From Pseudomonadales bacterium (GTDB lineage: Bacteria > Pseudomonadota > Gammaproteobacteria > Pseudomonadales > Azotimanducaceae), in contig JAQXDL010000044.1 in the NCBI GenBank assembly GCA_029251375.1, forward strand, positions 1-64,000: 64,000 nt of DNA, read 5' to 3'. The translations under genes were made by a program, and so were the position numbers. Positions 8,299-17,092 of the stretch are shown piece by piece. Under the pieces are notes generated by a model that ran no database searches, was not told the origin of the DNA, and saw only the letters and a list, made by a program, of their open reading frames with translations. Each line of letters starts with the position of its first letter. Positions within the stretch are counted from its first letter, which is position 1.

Positions 8299-9120
8299 CT
8301 AACTGACATGCATACCGCCGCTGGGATATAGCGTCGCGCCGGTTGTATAGCTTGATTCATCACATGCGAGGTACAAGGCAGTATTTGCCATCTCAAGTGG
8401 CTTACCCAATCGACCCATCGGTGTCATGCCAAGCATCATTTCGGTGCCATCGGCATCATCTTGCATACCCTGCGTCATCGGCGTTTCGATAAAACCCGGA
8501 CCTATCGCATTGACGCGAATATTATGTTCGATCATTTCAACCGAGAACGCATGGGTCAACATCGCGACACCTGCCTTGGATACACAGTAGTCAACGGCGC
8601 CCGGCAAGGCGACTCTTGCTGCTGATGATGCAATGTTAACAATCGTGCCGCCGGTGCCCTGATCAATCATGATTCGAGCCGCCAGACGATCAGTGAGCAT
8701 GACGCCCGTTAGATTGATCTGTAAAACTTTATTCCACTCATCCAGTGATTTGTTAATGAGCTGACCATCATCGCTTCCAACCGGTCCTTCGCCGTTCTCA
8801 CCACTGACGTAACTGGCACTAGAAACACCTGCTGCTGCCAGCACAGTATCAATATGTCCAAACTCTTTAATGGCAGCATTCATCAAAGCCTCGATTTGTT
8901 CCTCATGACAGACATCCGCTTCATAAAACATGACTTTGCCGTTAGTGCCTTTGCGTATGTCGGCTGCTGCGGCCTCTAGTCTGTTAATGCCTAAATCACT
9001 GATGACAATGGCCGCGCCTTCCTGCGCATAGCGTTTCGCACAGGCCAAACCAATACCACTGGCGCCTCCAGTAATGACCGCGACTTTTCCCTCTAACCGA
9101 CCTGATTCCATAAGATTCAT
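8299..9120 (-). CDS. SDR-family NAD(P)-dependent oxidoreductase
   Basis: A 273-residue classical short-chain dehydrogenase. The cofactor motif TGGASGIG lies near residues 17-24, and the catalytic Tyr and Lys are in YCVSK with the Ser in NIASSAA before it. The C-terminal GPGFIETPMT and the closing YPSGGMHVS are normal for the family. It acts on an alcohol or ketone that cannot be named from sequence. An insert around residues 100-125 (SSASYVSGENGEGPVGSDDG) is longer than usual. It is a single gene, convergent with the TorF-type porin and divergent from the truncated amidohydrolase. Confidence 0.9.
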   Translation of the reverse strand: MNLMESGRLEGKVAVITGGASGIGLACAKRYAQEGAAIVISDLGINRLEAAAADIRKGTNGKVMFYEADVCHEEQIEALMNAAIKEFGHIDTVLAAAGVSSASYVSGENGEGPVGSDDGQLINKSLDEWNKVLQINLTGVMLTDRLAARIMIDQGTGGTIVNIASSAARVALPGAVDYCVSKAGVAMLTHAFSVEMIEHNIRVNAIGPGFIETPMTQGMQDDADGTEMMLGMTPMGRLGKPLEMANTALYLACDESSYTTGATLYPSGGMHVS

Positions 9121-9292
9121 CCTGCAACGTTAAGTAAAGTAATGCTCAGTATAGCCACATAAGCGAGACAATGGGATTGCACCACTGGGGCATCACAAAT
9201 CTTCACGGCGCTCGAACGCTTCCGATATTAACTTTGCTTCAAAGAGAAGATCTAGAATACTCTTTCATGAAGTTTTAGTGATGGATCTATAG

Positions 9293-9771
9293 ATGCGCCT
9301 TACACTCTTTGCTCTAATATTCCCCTGTACGTTTAATACTTTCGCGACGGATATTGTGATTGCCAATGGACGGGTCATGGACCCGGAAACGGGGCTGGAC
9401 GCCATTAGAAACATCGCAATCGAAAAAAGACGCTTTACGGCGATCTCCGAGGAAAGCCTCGCGGGAGATCGTATCATCGATGCCAAAGGTTTTGTTGTCG
9501 CCCCAGGCTTTATCGACTTACACGCGCATGGTCAGGGCGGGATCAGTAACCAATTCCAGGCAGCCGATGGCGTGACAACGGCACTTGAGTTGGAGATGGG
9601 TGTCTATCCCGTTGCTAAGTGGTACGCATCCCAGGAAGGCAAAGCGCCGATCAATTTTGGCGCTAGCGTTAGTCATCCTTTTGTGCGGGGCAATGTATTT
9701 GCAGAAAAACTGTCTGACGCTAAGCGAGGAAGGTTCCCTCGATGAGATTTCTGACCACTTATTGATAGGTT
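9293..9771 (+). pseudogene. Truncated, frameshifted D-aminoacylase-type amidohydrolase
   Basis: The first 150 codons encode a signal peptide (MRLTLFALIFPCTFNTFA) and the start of an N-acyl-D-amino-acid deacylase/dihydroorotase-like fold: DIVIANGRVMDPETG, then VAPGFIDLHAHGQG with the metal-binding HAH, then DGVTTALELEMG. Family members run to about 500 residues. Here the frame stops at 9745, just after a frameshift near 9720. Family-like sequence (EEGSLDEISDHLLIG) continues in another frame to about 9771, where it collides with the stop codon of the opposing DM13 gene. The remaining two thirds is absent. A full-length relative, not a close copy, lies 2.5 kb downstream. Confidence 0.75.
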
Positions 9772-10268
9772 GCGGCGGTAATGAATTCGCCGAAGGTTTC
9801 ACACCACACCACCATCGCATCAAAGCCTGCCGGGTTGATATTCTCTGGCACATTCAAAATGAAATTATTAAAGGTTTTGATGTCGCCAACATAAGCTGAC
9901 TGGTCTTTTAACTTGAGAAATTCCTGTTCATTCACGACTAGCTGTGGGGTCAGGTACAGCCGATAATCCGGCCCGGGCGCAAGCTCGCCGGTAAAGCTGA
10001 CGCGGCCCGCTGAAATTGACACGTCACCCTCACCCCAGTGCAGGAAGTCGCTACCGGGCAGGTCCTTTTTAAACTGGGCGGTGAAAATCGCCTTATCCGA
10101 AACGTTTGCGACCTCGGTATCACTGGGCGCATCAGGTGCGATCAGGATGGGCAGCAGATAGATGCCCAAGGCAACTCCGCCCGCCATTGCGAGACCGTGT
10201 GATACGAGGAATACGATAACTCTGAACATTTCTATAGCCGACTGAGGAGTTGCGGCAATTATGTCCAT
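9759..10268 (-). CDS. DM13 domain-containing protein, membrane-anchored
   Basis: A protein of roughly 155-170 residues. A hydrophobic segment near the N-terminus (GGVALGIYLLPILIAP) probably anchors it in the inner membrane with the rest in the periplasm. The remainder is a DM13 domain: GSDFLHWGEGDVSI, the GPDYRLYLTP strand, and a late VVWCETFGEFITAA with the conserved cysteine. DM13 domains are related to DOMON-type domains and are proposed to act in electron transfer. The start is uncertain: ATG 10268 or the internal ATG at 10229; neither has a clear ribosome site. Its 3-prime end overlaps the amidohydrolase relic. Confidence 0.75.
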   Translation of the reverse strand: MDIIAATPQSAIEMFRVIVFLVSHGLAMAGGVALGIYLLPILIAPDAPSDTEVANVSDKAIFTAQFKKDLPGSDFLHWGEGDVSISAGRVSFTGELAPGPDYRLYLTPQLVVNEQEFLKLKDQSAYVGDIKTFNNFILNVPENINPAGFDAMVVWCETFGEFITAATYQ

Positions 10269-10277
10269 CGGGACCAA

Positions 10278-10575
10278 ATAAATCTATCTTAAGACTGCTT
10301 AGTTGCAGTTCGAAAAATGAATATCCTATGGATCACGAACTCACGACTCATGAATTCGATGATGACTTGAGTAAAGAAATTCAGGGCCCTCATCATTTTG
10401 TTTGTAAAAAGGAAAAACTGACAAATAAAGGTCAGCGGTTAGTTCAACCACCTCGGCGGCATTAGGCTATTGGATATATGGTGGATGTCTTGTATTTCTT
10501 TCATTGAGAAACAGTGGCTATCGCGTCATTTTGGGACCACGGTTTGATAGATCTTTCGGAACCTTACGTTGAAGT
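10278..10575. other. Spacer holding copy A of a diverged direct repeat
   Basis: About 300 bp upstream of the DM13 gene and beyond the P450 stop codon. No gene is supported. A segment at 10419-10505 resembles 12061-12145 (see the repeat entries). Confidence 0.5.
10419..10505 (+). repeat. Direct repeat copy A flanking the P450 gene
   Basis: Aligns by eye with 12061-12145 over about 85 bases with two or three single-base gaps, roughly 70 percent identical. The best core is TAGGC-N-ATTGGATA-N3-GGTGGATGT followed by TGTATT. Copy A lies beyond the 3-prime end of the P450 gene, copy B beyond its 5-prime end, both in the same orientation. Confidence 0.55.
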
Positions 10576-10610
10576 TGTCCTTTAGCAGTCGCGTTGACTG
10601 CTAAAGGACA
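10576..10610. terminator. 15-bp perfect hairpin after the P450 gene
   Basis: Arms 10576-10590 and 10596-10610 are exact complements around the loop GCGTT. The hairpin starts 12 bp after the P450 stop codon (minus strand). There is no U-tract on the P450 side, so the mode of termination is uncertain. Confidence 0.65.
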
Positions 10611-10622
10611 TTCATAACGGTA

Positions 10623-11882
10623 TTAACGCGCGTGTAAACGCACGGGCATTTTTGTAATGCCTAGCACGAAATTGGACGGCAGACGTTCTGCTTTATCCAT
10701 AAGCTCCACGTAGGAAAAGCGTTTCATAATCTCTTCCCACATGATTCGCAGTTGCATCTCTGCGACGCGGTTACCCATGCAGCGGTGGATACCAAATCCA
10801 AACGATAAATGGTGGCGCACTTTGGGCCGATCAATAACAAAGTCGTGGGGGCGGTCAATAACCGAATCGTCACGGTTACCTGACACATACCACATAACAA
10901 CCTTATCGCCTTTCTTAATCTCTTTGCCGCCTAAGACTGTATCCTGTAGTGCGGTGCGGCGCATATGTGGAAGTGGCGTCTGCCAGCGAATGATTTCAGA
11001 TACCATGCTTGGGATAAGATTCAGATCGCCGCGTAATTTGTCATACTGTTCGGGATTCTCATTTAGTGCCAAAACCCCGCCGCTCATAGAGTTACGTGTT
11101 GTATCGTTGCCTCCGACAATAAGCAGAATTAGATTGCCTAGAAACTCCATGGGGTCATCGATCATATTTTCAGTTTCTGGATCGTTGGCCAGCATAGAGA
11201 CAAAATCAAAACGACCGGTTTGACCTTTTCGTTCATGCCAAAGTTCGGTGAAATAGGCCAAGCATTCCATCAATTCTTTTTCACGTTCCTCATCGGTAAT
11301 GGCAAAGTTACCCACACCCTCGACAGAGGTGGTTACATCGGACCAATGAGTAAGTTTTCTTCGATCCTCCATTGGAAAATCAAAAAGTACGGCAAGCATA
11401 TAGGTTGTCATTTCGATGGAAACTTTATCGACCCAATCAAATGTTTCGCCAATGGGTAATTCATCAAGAATGCCGCACGCTTTTTCTCTGATGACGCTTT
11501 CTAATTGCGCGAGGTTCGATGGTGCTGCAACAGGCGAGACAGCCTTTCTCTGCACGTCGTGTTTTGGTTGATCCATGGCGATAAAGTTAGTTGGGTTAAA
11601 AGCATCGGGGTCGACGATGGAAATCGATTTGTCTGATGAGTAGATCTTATGATTGCTGTCTACCTCGACGATATCTTCAAATTTGGTTACAGACCAATAT
11701 GCACCGTTAAAGCTATCGGCACAGTAGTGCACGGGGTCCTCTTTTCTCAACCGAGCAAACCACTTCTCATGCACGTTAGCCTCGAATAGTTCGGGTCTGC
11801 TGACATCGATTTTGTCTAGCGGAACGTCATAGGGATCAACGTCTACCCAACTATCCAGTTTTTGAATTTGTTCCCAGTTCAT
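10623..11882 (-). CDS. Cytochrome P450
   Basis: A soluble bacterial class P450 of about 419 residues. The oxygen-binding I-helix motif GGNDTTRN lies around residues 260-268, the ExxR motif is EIIR, and the heme loop is FGFGIHRCMGN with the axial Cys near residue 368. It needs ferredoxin and reductase partners, which are not in the window. The sequence resembles the CYP groups acting on terpenoid, alkane or steroid side chains, but the substrate is not determinable. The frame opens at 11999; I chose ATG 11882 because AAGGAAA precedes it and P450-like sequence begins there. It is divergent from an amidohydrolase across a spacer with a palindrome and a repeat. Confidence 0.92.
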   Translation of the reverse strand: MNWEQIQKLDSWVDVDPYDVPLDKIDVSRPELFEANVHEKWFARLRKEDPVHYCADSFNGAYWSVTKFEDIVEVDSNHKIYSSDKSISIVDPDAFNPTNFIAMDQPKHDVQRKAVSPVAAPSNLAQLESVIREKACGILDELPIGETFDWVDKVSIEMTTYMLAVLFDFPMEDRRKLTHWSDVTTSVEGVGNFAITDEEREKELMECLAYFTELWHERKGQTGRFDFVSMLANDPETENMIDDPMEFLGNLILLIVGGNDTTRNSMSGGVLALNENPEQYDKLRGDLNLIPSMVSEIIRWQTPLPHMRRTALQDTVLGGKEIKKGDKVVMWYVSGNRDDSVIDRPHDFVIDRPKVRHHLSFGFGIHRCMGNRVAEMQLRIMWEEIMKRFSYVELMDKAERLPSNFVLGITKMPVRLHAR

Positions 11883-12045
11883 ATCAGTTTCCTTTTGTTC
11901 TGGGTCAGAATGCGTTAAGTAAGTGTGACTTCTGTCAAAATACATTGCCATAAAGGTTCGATCGAGAACAGAGGTAATAAACGCCGCCGTCCGGGTCAAT
12001 CAGATGTGAACGAGGACAGGTCCTTTGCTCAGAATAGGCTTAGGC

Positions 12046-12058
12046 TAGGTCGGACCTA
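12046..12058. promoter_or_regulatory. Perfect 13-bp palindrome in the P450/amidohydrolase spacer
   Basis: TAGGTC-G-GACCTA, a perfect palindrome with a single central base. A weaker one (AGGAC-AG-GTCCT) lies at about 12014-12025. It is placed in the 346-bp divergent spacer, where an operator for both genes would be expected. The binding protein is unknown, as no regulator gene is adjacent. Confidence 0.4.
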
Positions 12059-12060
12059 TG

Positions 12061-12145
12061 TGAGAAATATGGGTGGCTGTTAGATCAATAGCTTCGGTGG
12101 GTGTAGGCGATTGGATAGTCGGTGGATGTGCTGTATTGCTGCATT
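12061..12145 (+). repeat. Direct repeat copy B upstream of the amidohydrolase
   Basis: Partner of 10419-10505, in the same orientation. It ends about 84 bp before the amidohydrolase start, so it may include promoter sequence. Copy A would then be an orphan promoter left by a rearrangement (inference). Confidence 0.55.
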
Positions 12146-12228
12146 TTTAGGCACCACATTTGGTGCTACCCAAAAGCCTGATATTTGCGTAGTCTTTCCC
12201 TACTCCCATTTTGACAGAGTCCCCCACC

Positions 12229-13914
12229 ATGTTGGATCTAAAAATCACCAATGCGAAGATTATTGACGGTACGGGCGCGCCTGCCTTTGACGGTGCTATT
12301 GGTATTAAGGACGGCATGATCGTTGAAGTAAGCCGTGGCGAAGTTGATAAGGTCAGCGACGCTCAAAAGGTCATCAATGCTAAGGGCGAACTTGTGACAC
12401 CGGGGTTTGTCGATATCCACACCCACTACGACGGTCAGGTTTGTTGGGACAAACAACTTACGCCTAGCTGTTGGCACGGTGTTACCACTACGGTGATGGG
12501 GAATTGCGGTGTTGGTTTTGCGCCGGTACAAGCCGGTGATGAGAAGCGGCTGATAGAGTTGATGGAAAGTGTCGAGGATATTCCGGGTTCGGCGCTCAAT
12601 GAAGGTATCCCTTGGGGTTGGGAGACTTATGGCGAGTACCTGGACGCCATTGATACACCCTATGTGATGGATGTTGGCTCCCAGGTTCCCCATGTTGCTG
12701 TTAGACGTTACGTGATGGGCGACCGATGTTATGACGATTCATCGGACGCTGACATTGATGCCATGGCAACTCTAACCCGCGAGGCACTCGAAGCCGGTGC
12801 CCTTGGCTTTTCGACCTCACGTTTCTATGGCCATTTGGACAAAGAGGGGAAACTCGTTCCCGGGACTAACGCCGCTGCAAAAGAGATGCTTGCCATTGGC
12901 AACGCCTTTAAAGGACTCGACCACGGCACCATCGAAATTATCAGTGACTACCTTGAAGATGAAGATGAGCTTGCCTGGATTGAAGAGATTATGCGCAACA
13001 CAGGTCGTACCGTGACCACGCTCACAACGCCCGGTGCCAAACGTAAAATTTGGAAGCTCGCGGAGAGTTTACAAAAAGAAGGTCTTAACCTTCGCCCGCA
13101 GGTTGGCGCACGACCCGCTTCCATTTTAATGAGTTTAGAGGGCACGATAAACCCGCTGGCTATATTCCCAAGCTACAAAGCAATACGGGGTCTGTCGCTT
13201 GATGAACAAATAGCACATTTACAAGATCCTGAATTTCGCGACAAGATCAAAACGGAACAACCGGTTCACCATCGCAACCCGGATGCAAAAAGATTCACGA
13301 CAAGCTATACCGAAATGTATCCGCTTGATGATTCCTTGTCTTATGAGCCGACAGCAAACGACAGTATCCAAGCGATTGCCGATGGCACTGGGCAACATCA
13401 CCTTGATGTATTGATGGATGCACTGGCGGAGCAGCGGCCCATTATCTTCTTCTTTGGTGGTTACAAGGGTACCCTTGATCCATACTTCGACGCGATCGCT
13501 AACGATCAAAGTGTGTTTGGATTATCTGATGGTGGTGCACACTGCGGCGTGTTGTGCGACGCCAGTGTGCCGACTTATATGATGAGTTACGTCGCCCGTG
13601 ACCGCGAAAAAACGCTGCCCCTTGAACTTGTTGTTAACAGAATGACAGAGAACACTGCAAGCGTTTATGGACTTGATGATCGTGGGGTGATCGCCCCTGG
13701 ATATTTAGCAGACCTGAATATTATTGACTTCAAAGCAATCTCTTTAGAGCCGCCAGAAATGGTTTACGATCTGCCAAGCAACGGCAAACGGTTGATCCAG
13801 AGAGCGAATGGTTATATCGCGACAATTAAAAGAGGTGAAGTCACTTTTGAACACGGCGAAGCGACCGGTGCTTTGCCGGGTAAGTTGTTGCGCGGCAGTG
13901 CCATAGCCGACTGA
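12229..13914 (+). CDS. N-acyl-D-amino-acid deacylase-family amidohydrolase
   Basis: A cytoplasmic metal-dependent hydrolase of about 561 residues. It has DLKITNAKIIDGTGAP at the N-terminus, the metal-binding VDIHTHYDGQ, the family motif MGNCGVGFAP, and a C-terminal LSDGGAHCGVLCDAS that carries further metal/catalytic residues. The closing YLADLNIIDFKAISLEPPE and GKRLIQRANGYIATIKRGE are the usual small beta domain. The D-aminoacylase subset removes acyl groups from D-amino acids, but many marine relatives are uncharacterised. The frame opens at TTG 12211; ATG 12229 fits the family start. There is no signal peptide, unlike the truncated relative at 9293. Confidence 0.88.
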   Translation: MLDLKITNAKIIDGTGAPAFDGAIGIKDGMIVEVSRGEVDKVSDAQKVINAKGELVTPGFVDIHTHYDGQVCWDKQLTPSCWHGVTTTVMGNCGVGFAPVQAGDEKRLIELMESVEDIPGSALNEGIPWGWETYGEYLDAIDTPYVMDVGSQVPHVAVRRYVMGDRCYDDSSDADIDAMATLTREALEAGALGFSTSRFYGHLDKEGKLVPGTNAAAKEMLAIGNAFKGLDHGTIEIISDYLEDEDELAWIEEIMRNTGRTVTTLTTPGAKRKIWKLAESLQKEGLNLRPQVGARPASILMSLEGTINPLAIFPSYKAIRGLSLDEQIAHLQDPEFRDKIKTEQPVHHRNPDAKRFTTSYTEMYPLDDSLSYEPTANDSIQAIADGTGQHHLDVLMDALAEQRPIIFFFGGYKGTLDPYFDAIANDQSVFGLSDGGAHCGVLCDASVPTYMMSYVARDREKTLPLELVVNRMTENTASVYGLDDRGVIAPGYLADLNIIDFKAISLEPPEMVYDLPSNGKRLIQRANGYIATIKRGEVTFEHGEATGALPGKLLRGSAIAD

Positions 13915-14036
13915 TCGGCTTCTCTCAATCGTTATAAAACAGCAAAGACGTCATTTTTGACGAAGCAATGTAAAGCAGCGATCAACAGCATCCGCGTCGC
14001 TCCATGTCTGTATCTCGGTTGCTTTTAGGCTAAGGA

Positions 14037-14570
14037 CTAATTGATATCAATCTCAGTTTGAGCCTTGCTGAGTTGCTGTCCCTCAATTTGATCAAGCATG
14101 CTGTCCACGACTTTAACGACATTGTCGTGTGCGTAAAACTGCTTGCCGTAGGTTTTCCAGTATTCACTTACGCGTGGCATCGACAGGTGCGAAGTAAAGG
14201 CTGCATTTCTCAGTTCTAAAAACTCAAAATCGATTAATTCACGCCTTTGTAATGATTCTGAACCGAGCATTTCCCCAAAAAATATCGACATCTGGACATG
14301 AAACTCGAAATTTTTTTCGCGACTGAGAGTCTCGTCGGTCAGCAAGGCTTTCATCATCGTTTTGTTCTGGCCGTCAGGGGAAAACCAGCCTCGCTGTATT
14401 TGCCCAACGTGGTCGCTTCTTTCAAGCGTAAACCGAGACCAAGCCTGTTGTGTCGCTTCTTGAAATTGATGTTTGGCGTGTTTGACTTGAATAGCCAGGT
14501 AGACCAGCGTCGTCAACGTTGCTAGTGCCGCGATCAATTCGCCTATGCTGCCAAGATCCTGAATGTTCAA
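14037..14570 (-). CDS. Hypothetical protein with one N-terminal membrane segment
   Basis: A 177-residue protein. The N-terminus IGELIAALATLTTLVYLAIQVKHAK is one transmembrane helix, preceded by a short MNIQDLGS. The rest is a soluble, charged, mostly helical region. The arrangement GEL-(I/L)-A-A-hydrophobic-TLVYLAIQV is shared by a common family of uncharacterised bacterial membrane proteins; no activity is known. GGAG is present upstream on the minus strand. It is convergent with the amidohydrolase. Confidence 0.65.
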   Translation of the reverse strand: MNIQDLGSIGELIAALATLTTLVYLAIQVKHAKHQFQEATQQAWSRFTLERSDHVGQIQRGWFSPDGQNKTMMKALLTDETLSREKNFEFHVQMSIFFGEMLGSESLQRRELIDFEFLELRNAAFTSHLSMPRVSEYWKTYGKQFYAHDNVVKVVDSMLDQIEGQQLSKAQTEIDIN

Positions 14571-15010
14571 TCAATACTCCTGTAGTTGTTTGTTGAGGTG
14601 AAACATTTGAGTTGTCATTTTATCGTATCAGGGTTGGAGGATACGAAACCCAAAAACCCAGTTCAGCCTGCAGCAAAAGGGTCAAAATTGCGGGCATGGC
14701 TGTGAGCGATACAGGCACAAGACTAAGAAAGCTAACCAGCTGATTTTGTTTTTTATAGTGTCTCTCCGCTGCGTATTTGCCTTGCTGCTAACAAGATAAC
14801 TTTTGGTTAGTGACCGTGTTGACCACCTTGCAGGTCAAGACTACAAAGCTACTACTAGAAACAACATAAGACGACATCTCGGTCATATAAGCTGTGGCAA
14901 ACACTAACGGTCATCGAATCGTCATGTTGAACCCGATGCAAGTGCGAGCCACCGCCGAGTAAGAGGACGTAACCTGACCGAAGCTCGCCTTTTTACTAGT
15001 GATTCGACTT
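14571..15010. other. Spacer without a supported gene
   Basis: About 440 bp between the hypothetical membrane protein and the TetR gene. No open frame with family resemblance, no RNA gene and no strong hairpin was seen. Confidence 0.5.
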
Positions 15011-15640
15011 TCAGGCTGCTCGCCTTTGTACAAGGTCAGATAGTCGCTGTGTATTTTCTTGCAAGATTTTAAGATGGGTTTCTTCAGGGATTGAGTTCAA
15101 TTGACCTTCCAGACGCAGATGGGCATAGCCATGTATGTTTGACCAACACATAAAAATATCTTTGATGACTTCGCCGTTTAGGCTGGCCATAGACTCTATC
15201 TCGGAAATTTCAGGTTCACCGCGATGACGTAGAACCACATTAGTAAGGGTGGCATATGTCACCGCAATCTGTCGTGGTGGTGACTGGGTGTCATACGACA
15301 ATAGGTCCTTGCGAAACATTATCCTAAAATGTTCAGGATAGGCTTCTGCGAACTCTACATAGGCCAAGCCGACTGCATACATCTGCGCATGCAGATCACC
15401 CATTACTGGCTGCATTTTGTTTTGCAATAATGCCACCAGCCGGTCAAAGCCGCGCATAGCGACTTCGGTCAATAACCCATTAATATCTCCAAAGTGATGT
15501 TTTGGAGCAGCGTGAGAAACGTTCGCCAGGCGTGCGCAAGCGCGCATTGTAAAACCTTGCAACCCCTTGCTAAGCAATATCTCATCCGCTGCATCCAGCA
15601 ATGCATTTTTTAGATCACCATGGTGATACGCCGTTTTCAT
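15011..15640 (-). CDS. TetR-family transcriptional regulator (WHG-type C-terminus)
   Basis: A repressor-type regulator of about 210 residues. The DNA-binding domain follows MKTAYHHGDLKNALLDAADEIL: GFTMRACARLANVSHAAPKHHFGDINGLL is the helix-turn-helix. The ligand domain is of the TetR_C_33/WHG type. I chose ATG 15640 since family proteins begin there; the frame opens at 15730. It is divergent from a BASS transporter and a downstream catabolic gene series, with a candidate operator between, so it is the likely local regulator of that set. Confidence 0.87.
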   Translation of the reverse strand: MKTAYHHGDLKNALLDAADEILLSKGLQGFTMRACARLANVSHAAPKHHFGDINGLLTEVAMRGFDRLVALLQNKMQPVMGDLHAQMYAVGLAYVEFAEAYPEHFRIMFRKDLLSYDTQSPPRQIAVTYATLTNVVLRHRGEPEISEIESMASLNGEVIKDIFMCWSNIHGYAHLRLEGQLNSIPEETHLKILQENTQRLSDLVQRRAA

Positions 15641-15845
15641 TTTATGTCCAATCTGATTTTTGTCCTGCATGAGCTGGTGAGTGCGTGGGGGGACATCTTG
15701 ACCTCTTAGAAATAAAAAGAGAAGTGCCAAATGTCGTTGTGAAGATACGCGCAGATCTGAAGCATGGCGTGAATCTAGCGCTGTTATTTAGTGCCAATTT
15801 ATTGCAGGTGAGGGCGCTGAAAGCGATTTGTTAAGTTTATCTTGA

Positions 15846-15885
15846 CACCGACAAGAAGTGTTGTCATGTTGCGATCTTGTCAGTG
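15846..15885. promoter_or_regulatory. Candidate TetR operator in the TetR/BASS spacer
   Basis: Half-sites CACCGACAAGA (15846-15856) and TCTTGTCAGTG (15875-15885) are inverted repeats matching at 10 of 11 positions, separated by 18 bp. The spacer contains GTGTTGTCA, which pairs partly with the upstream TGACACC. They lie in the 480-bp divergent spacer between the TetR and BASS genes. Confidence 0.5.
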
Positions 15886-15964
15886 TAAAAATAATTGCTT
15901 AAAACTCTTGCTTGTAAGTGCGCGGGTGATGGCGATGTGAGCACCATAAAGTGGCAGCAAACAG

Positions 15965-16020
15965 AAGAGTAGAAAGACAAAAGAGTAGAAAGACCAAAAT
16001 GACCAAAATGACCAAAAAGA
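15965..16020. repeat. Two adjacent short tandem repeats
   Basis: AAGAGTAGAAAGAC occurs at 15965-15978 and 15981-15994. It runs directly into three 9-bp units CCAAAATGA, CCAAAATGA and CCAAAAAGA (15994-16020). The array lies about 100-155 bp before the BASS transporter start. Confidence 0.8.
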
Positions 16021-16120
16021 GAATTAAAAGAGATATTGGCGAGCGTAATGATTCAACTGAATGATGAAAACCCATGTTTTGCAGGTAAATGGGCGCCCGT
16101 CTGGGCGAAGGAGCATCAAA

Positions 16121-16996
16121 ATGTCTGAAGCACAAGTTGCCGAAATAGTAGGAAACATTGCTACCTTCGGGCTGATGCTCATTATGTTTTCCATGGGGAT
16201 TATGCTCCGGGTGCGTGACTTCATAAACGTTGTGAAAAAGCCGGCAGCTAGTCTATTAGGTTTGGTAGGTCAGATCCTGTTGTTGCCCATCATGGCTTTT
16301 GGCATTTGTTACTTGATGGAGCTGCCGGCGGTGTTGGCCATTGGCTTGATGGTGCTTTCCGCTTGTCCGGGTGGGCCAACGTCGAATGCGATTAGTATGA
16401 TCGCCGGCGGCGATATAGCGTTGTCTATTACGTTAACGGCGCTGTCGGGTCTTTTTGCGTTTATTACTGCGCCGCTAGTGATGAGCTTTTCTCTAAATTA
16501 TTTCCAAATTCCCGGTGCGCAATTGGAGCTACCATTCATACAGACCTCAGCGCGGATTTTTTTTACGACGGTGGTGCCAGTTTGCGTGGGGATGTATCTG
16601 GGTGGCCGATTCCCAAACTTAGAGGATTACCGGCAAACGATTTTTAGGTCTGGGTTTGGTTTGGTGATCACAACTTCTCTTTTATTGTTGATTGCGCGTT
16701 CTGAGTTACTCGGTTCAGTGCAGGCGATGTTTGCGGCTTTGTTGCTAAACGTCTCAATGATGGGATTGGCTTATCTGATCGGAAGTTTACTGCTCAAGCA
16801 GGAAAAACAGGCCCGGACCATAACAGTAGAGGTCGGTTTGCAAAATGTTTCTCTGGCAATCGTGATTGTTTTAACGACGTTAGAAGTCTTCGAGATGCTC
16901 GCGCCGACTCTTTTTTATCTGCCAATAGCCTATGTGACCGGCTTTGGTTTTGCGTATCTGATGAGAAAGCGGGATCGAAGGGCTGTCGAAGCATGA
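16121..16996 (+). CDS. Bile acid:sodium symporter (BASS) family transporter
   Basis: An inner-membrane transporter of about 291 residues with nine to ten hydrophobic segments. Family landmarks: MFSMGIMLRVRDF in the first helices, LSACPGGPTSNAISMIAGGDIALSITLT as the first sodium-binding crossover region, and VEVGLQNVSLAIVI as the second. BASS proteins import organic anions with sodium, and bacterial substrates include keto acids and steroid-like acids. ATG 16121 is preceded by AAGGAG; the frame itself opens 60 bp earlier without a ribosome site. It is first in a same-strand series with an FAH hydrolase, a reductase and an MFS transporter. Confidence 0.9.
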   Translation: MSEAQVAEIVGNIATFGLMLIMFSMGIMLRVRDFINVVKKPAASLLGLVGQILLLPIMAFGICYLMELPAVLAIGLMVLSACPGGPTSNAISMIAGGDIALSITLTALSGLFAFITAPLVMSFSLNYFQIPGAQLELPFIQTSARIFFTTVVPVCVGMYLGGRFPNLEDYRQTIFRSGFGLVITTSLLLLIARSELLGSVQAMFAALLLNVSMMGLAYLIGSLLLKQEKQARTITVEVGLQNVSLAIVIVLTTLEVFEMLAPTLFYLPIAYVTGFGFAYLMRKRDRRAVEA

Positions 16997-17092
16997 AATT
17001 ATCGGTAGTCAGCGATATGTGTAGTGGTGGTTTGTGATGATTTTTTTGGTTGAACAAATGCAAATAGTTGAAGAAAGGTTTTGGTGTTACGT

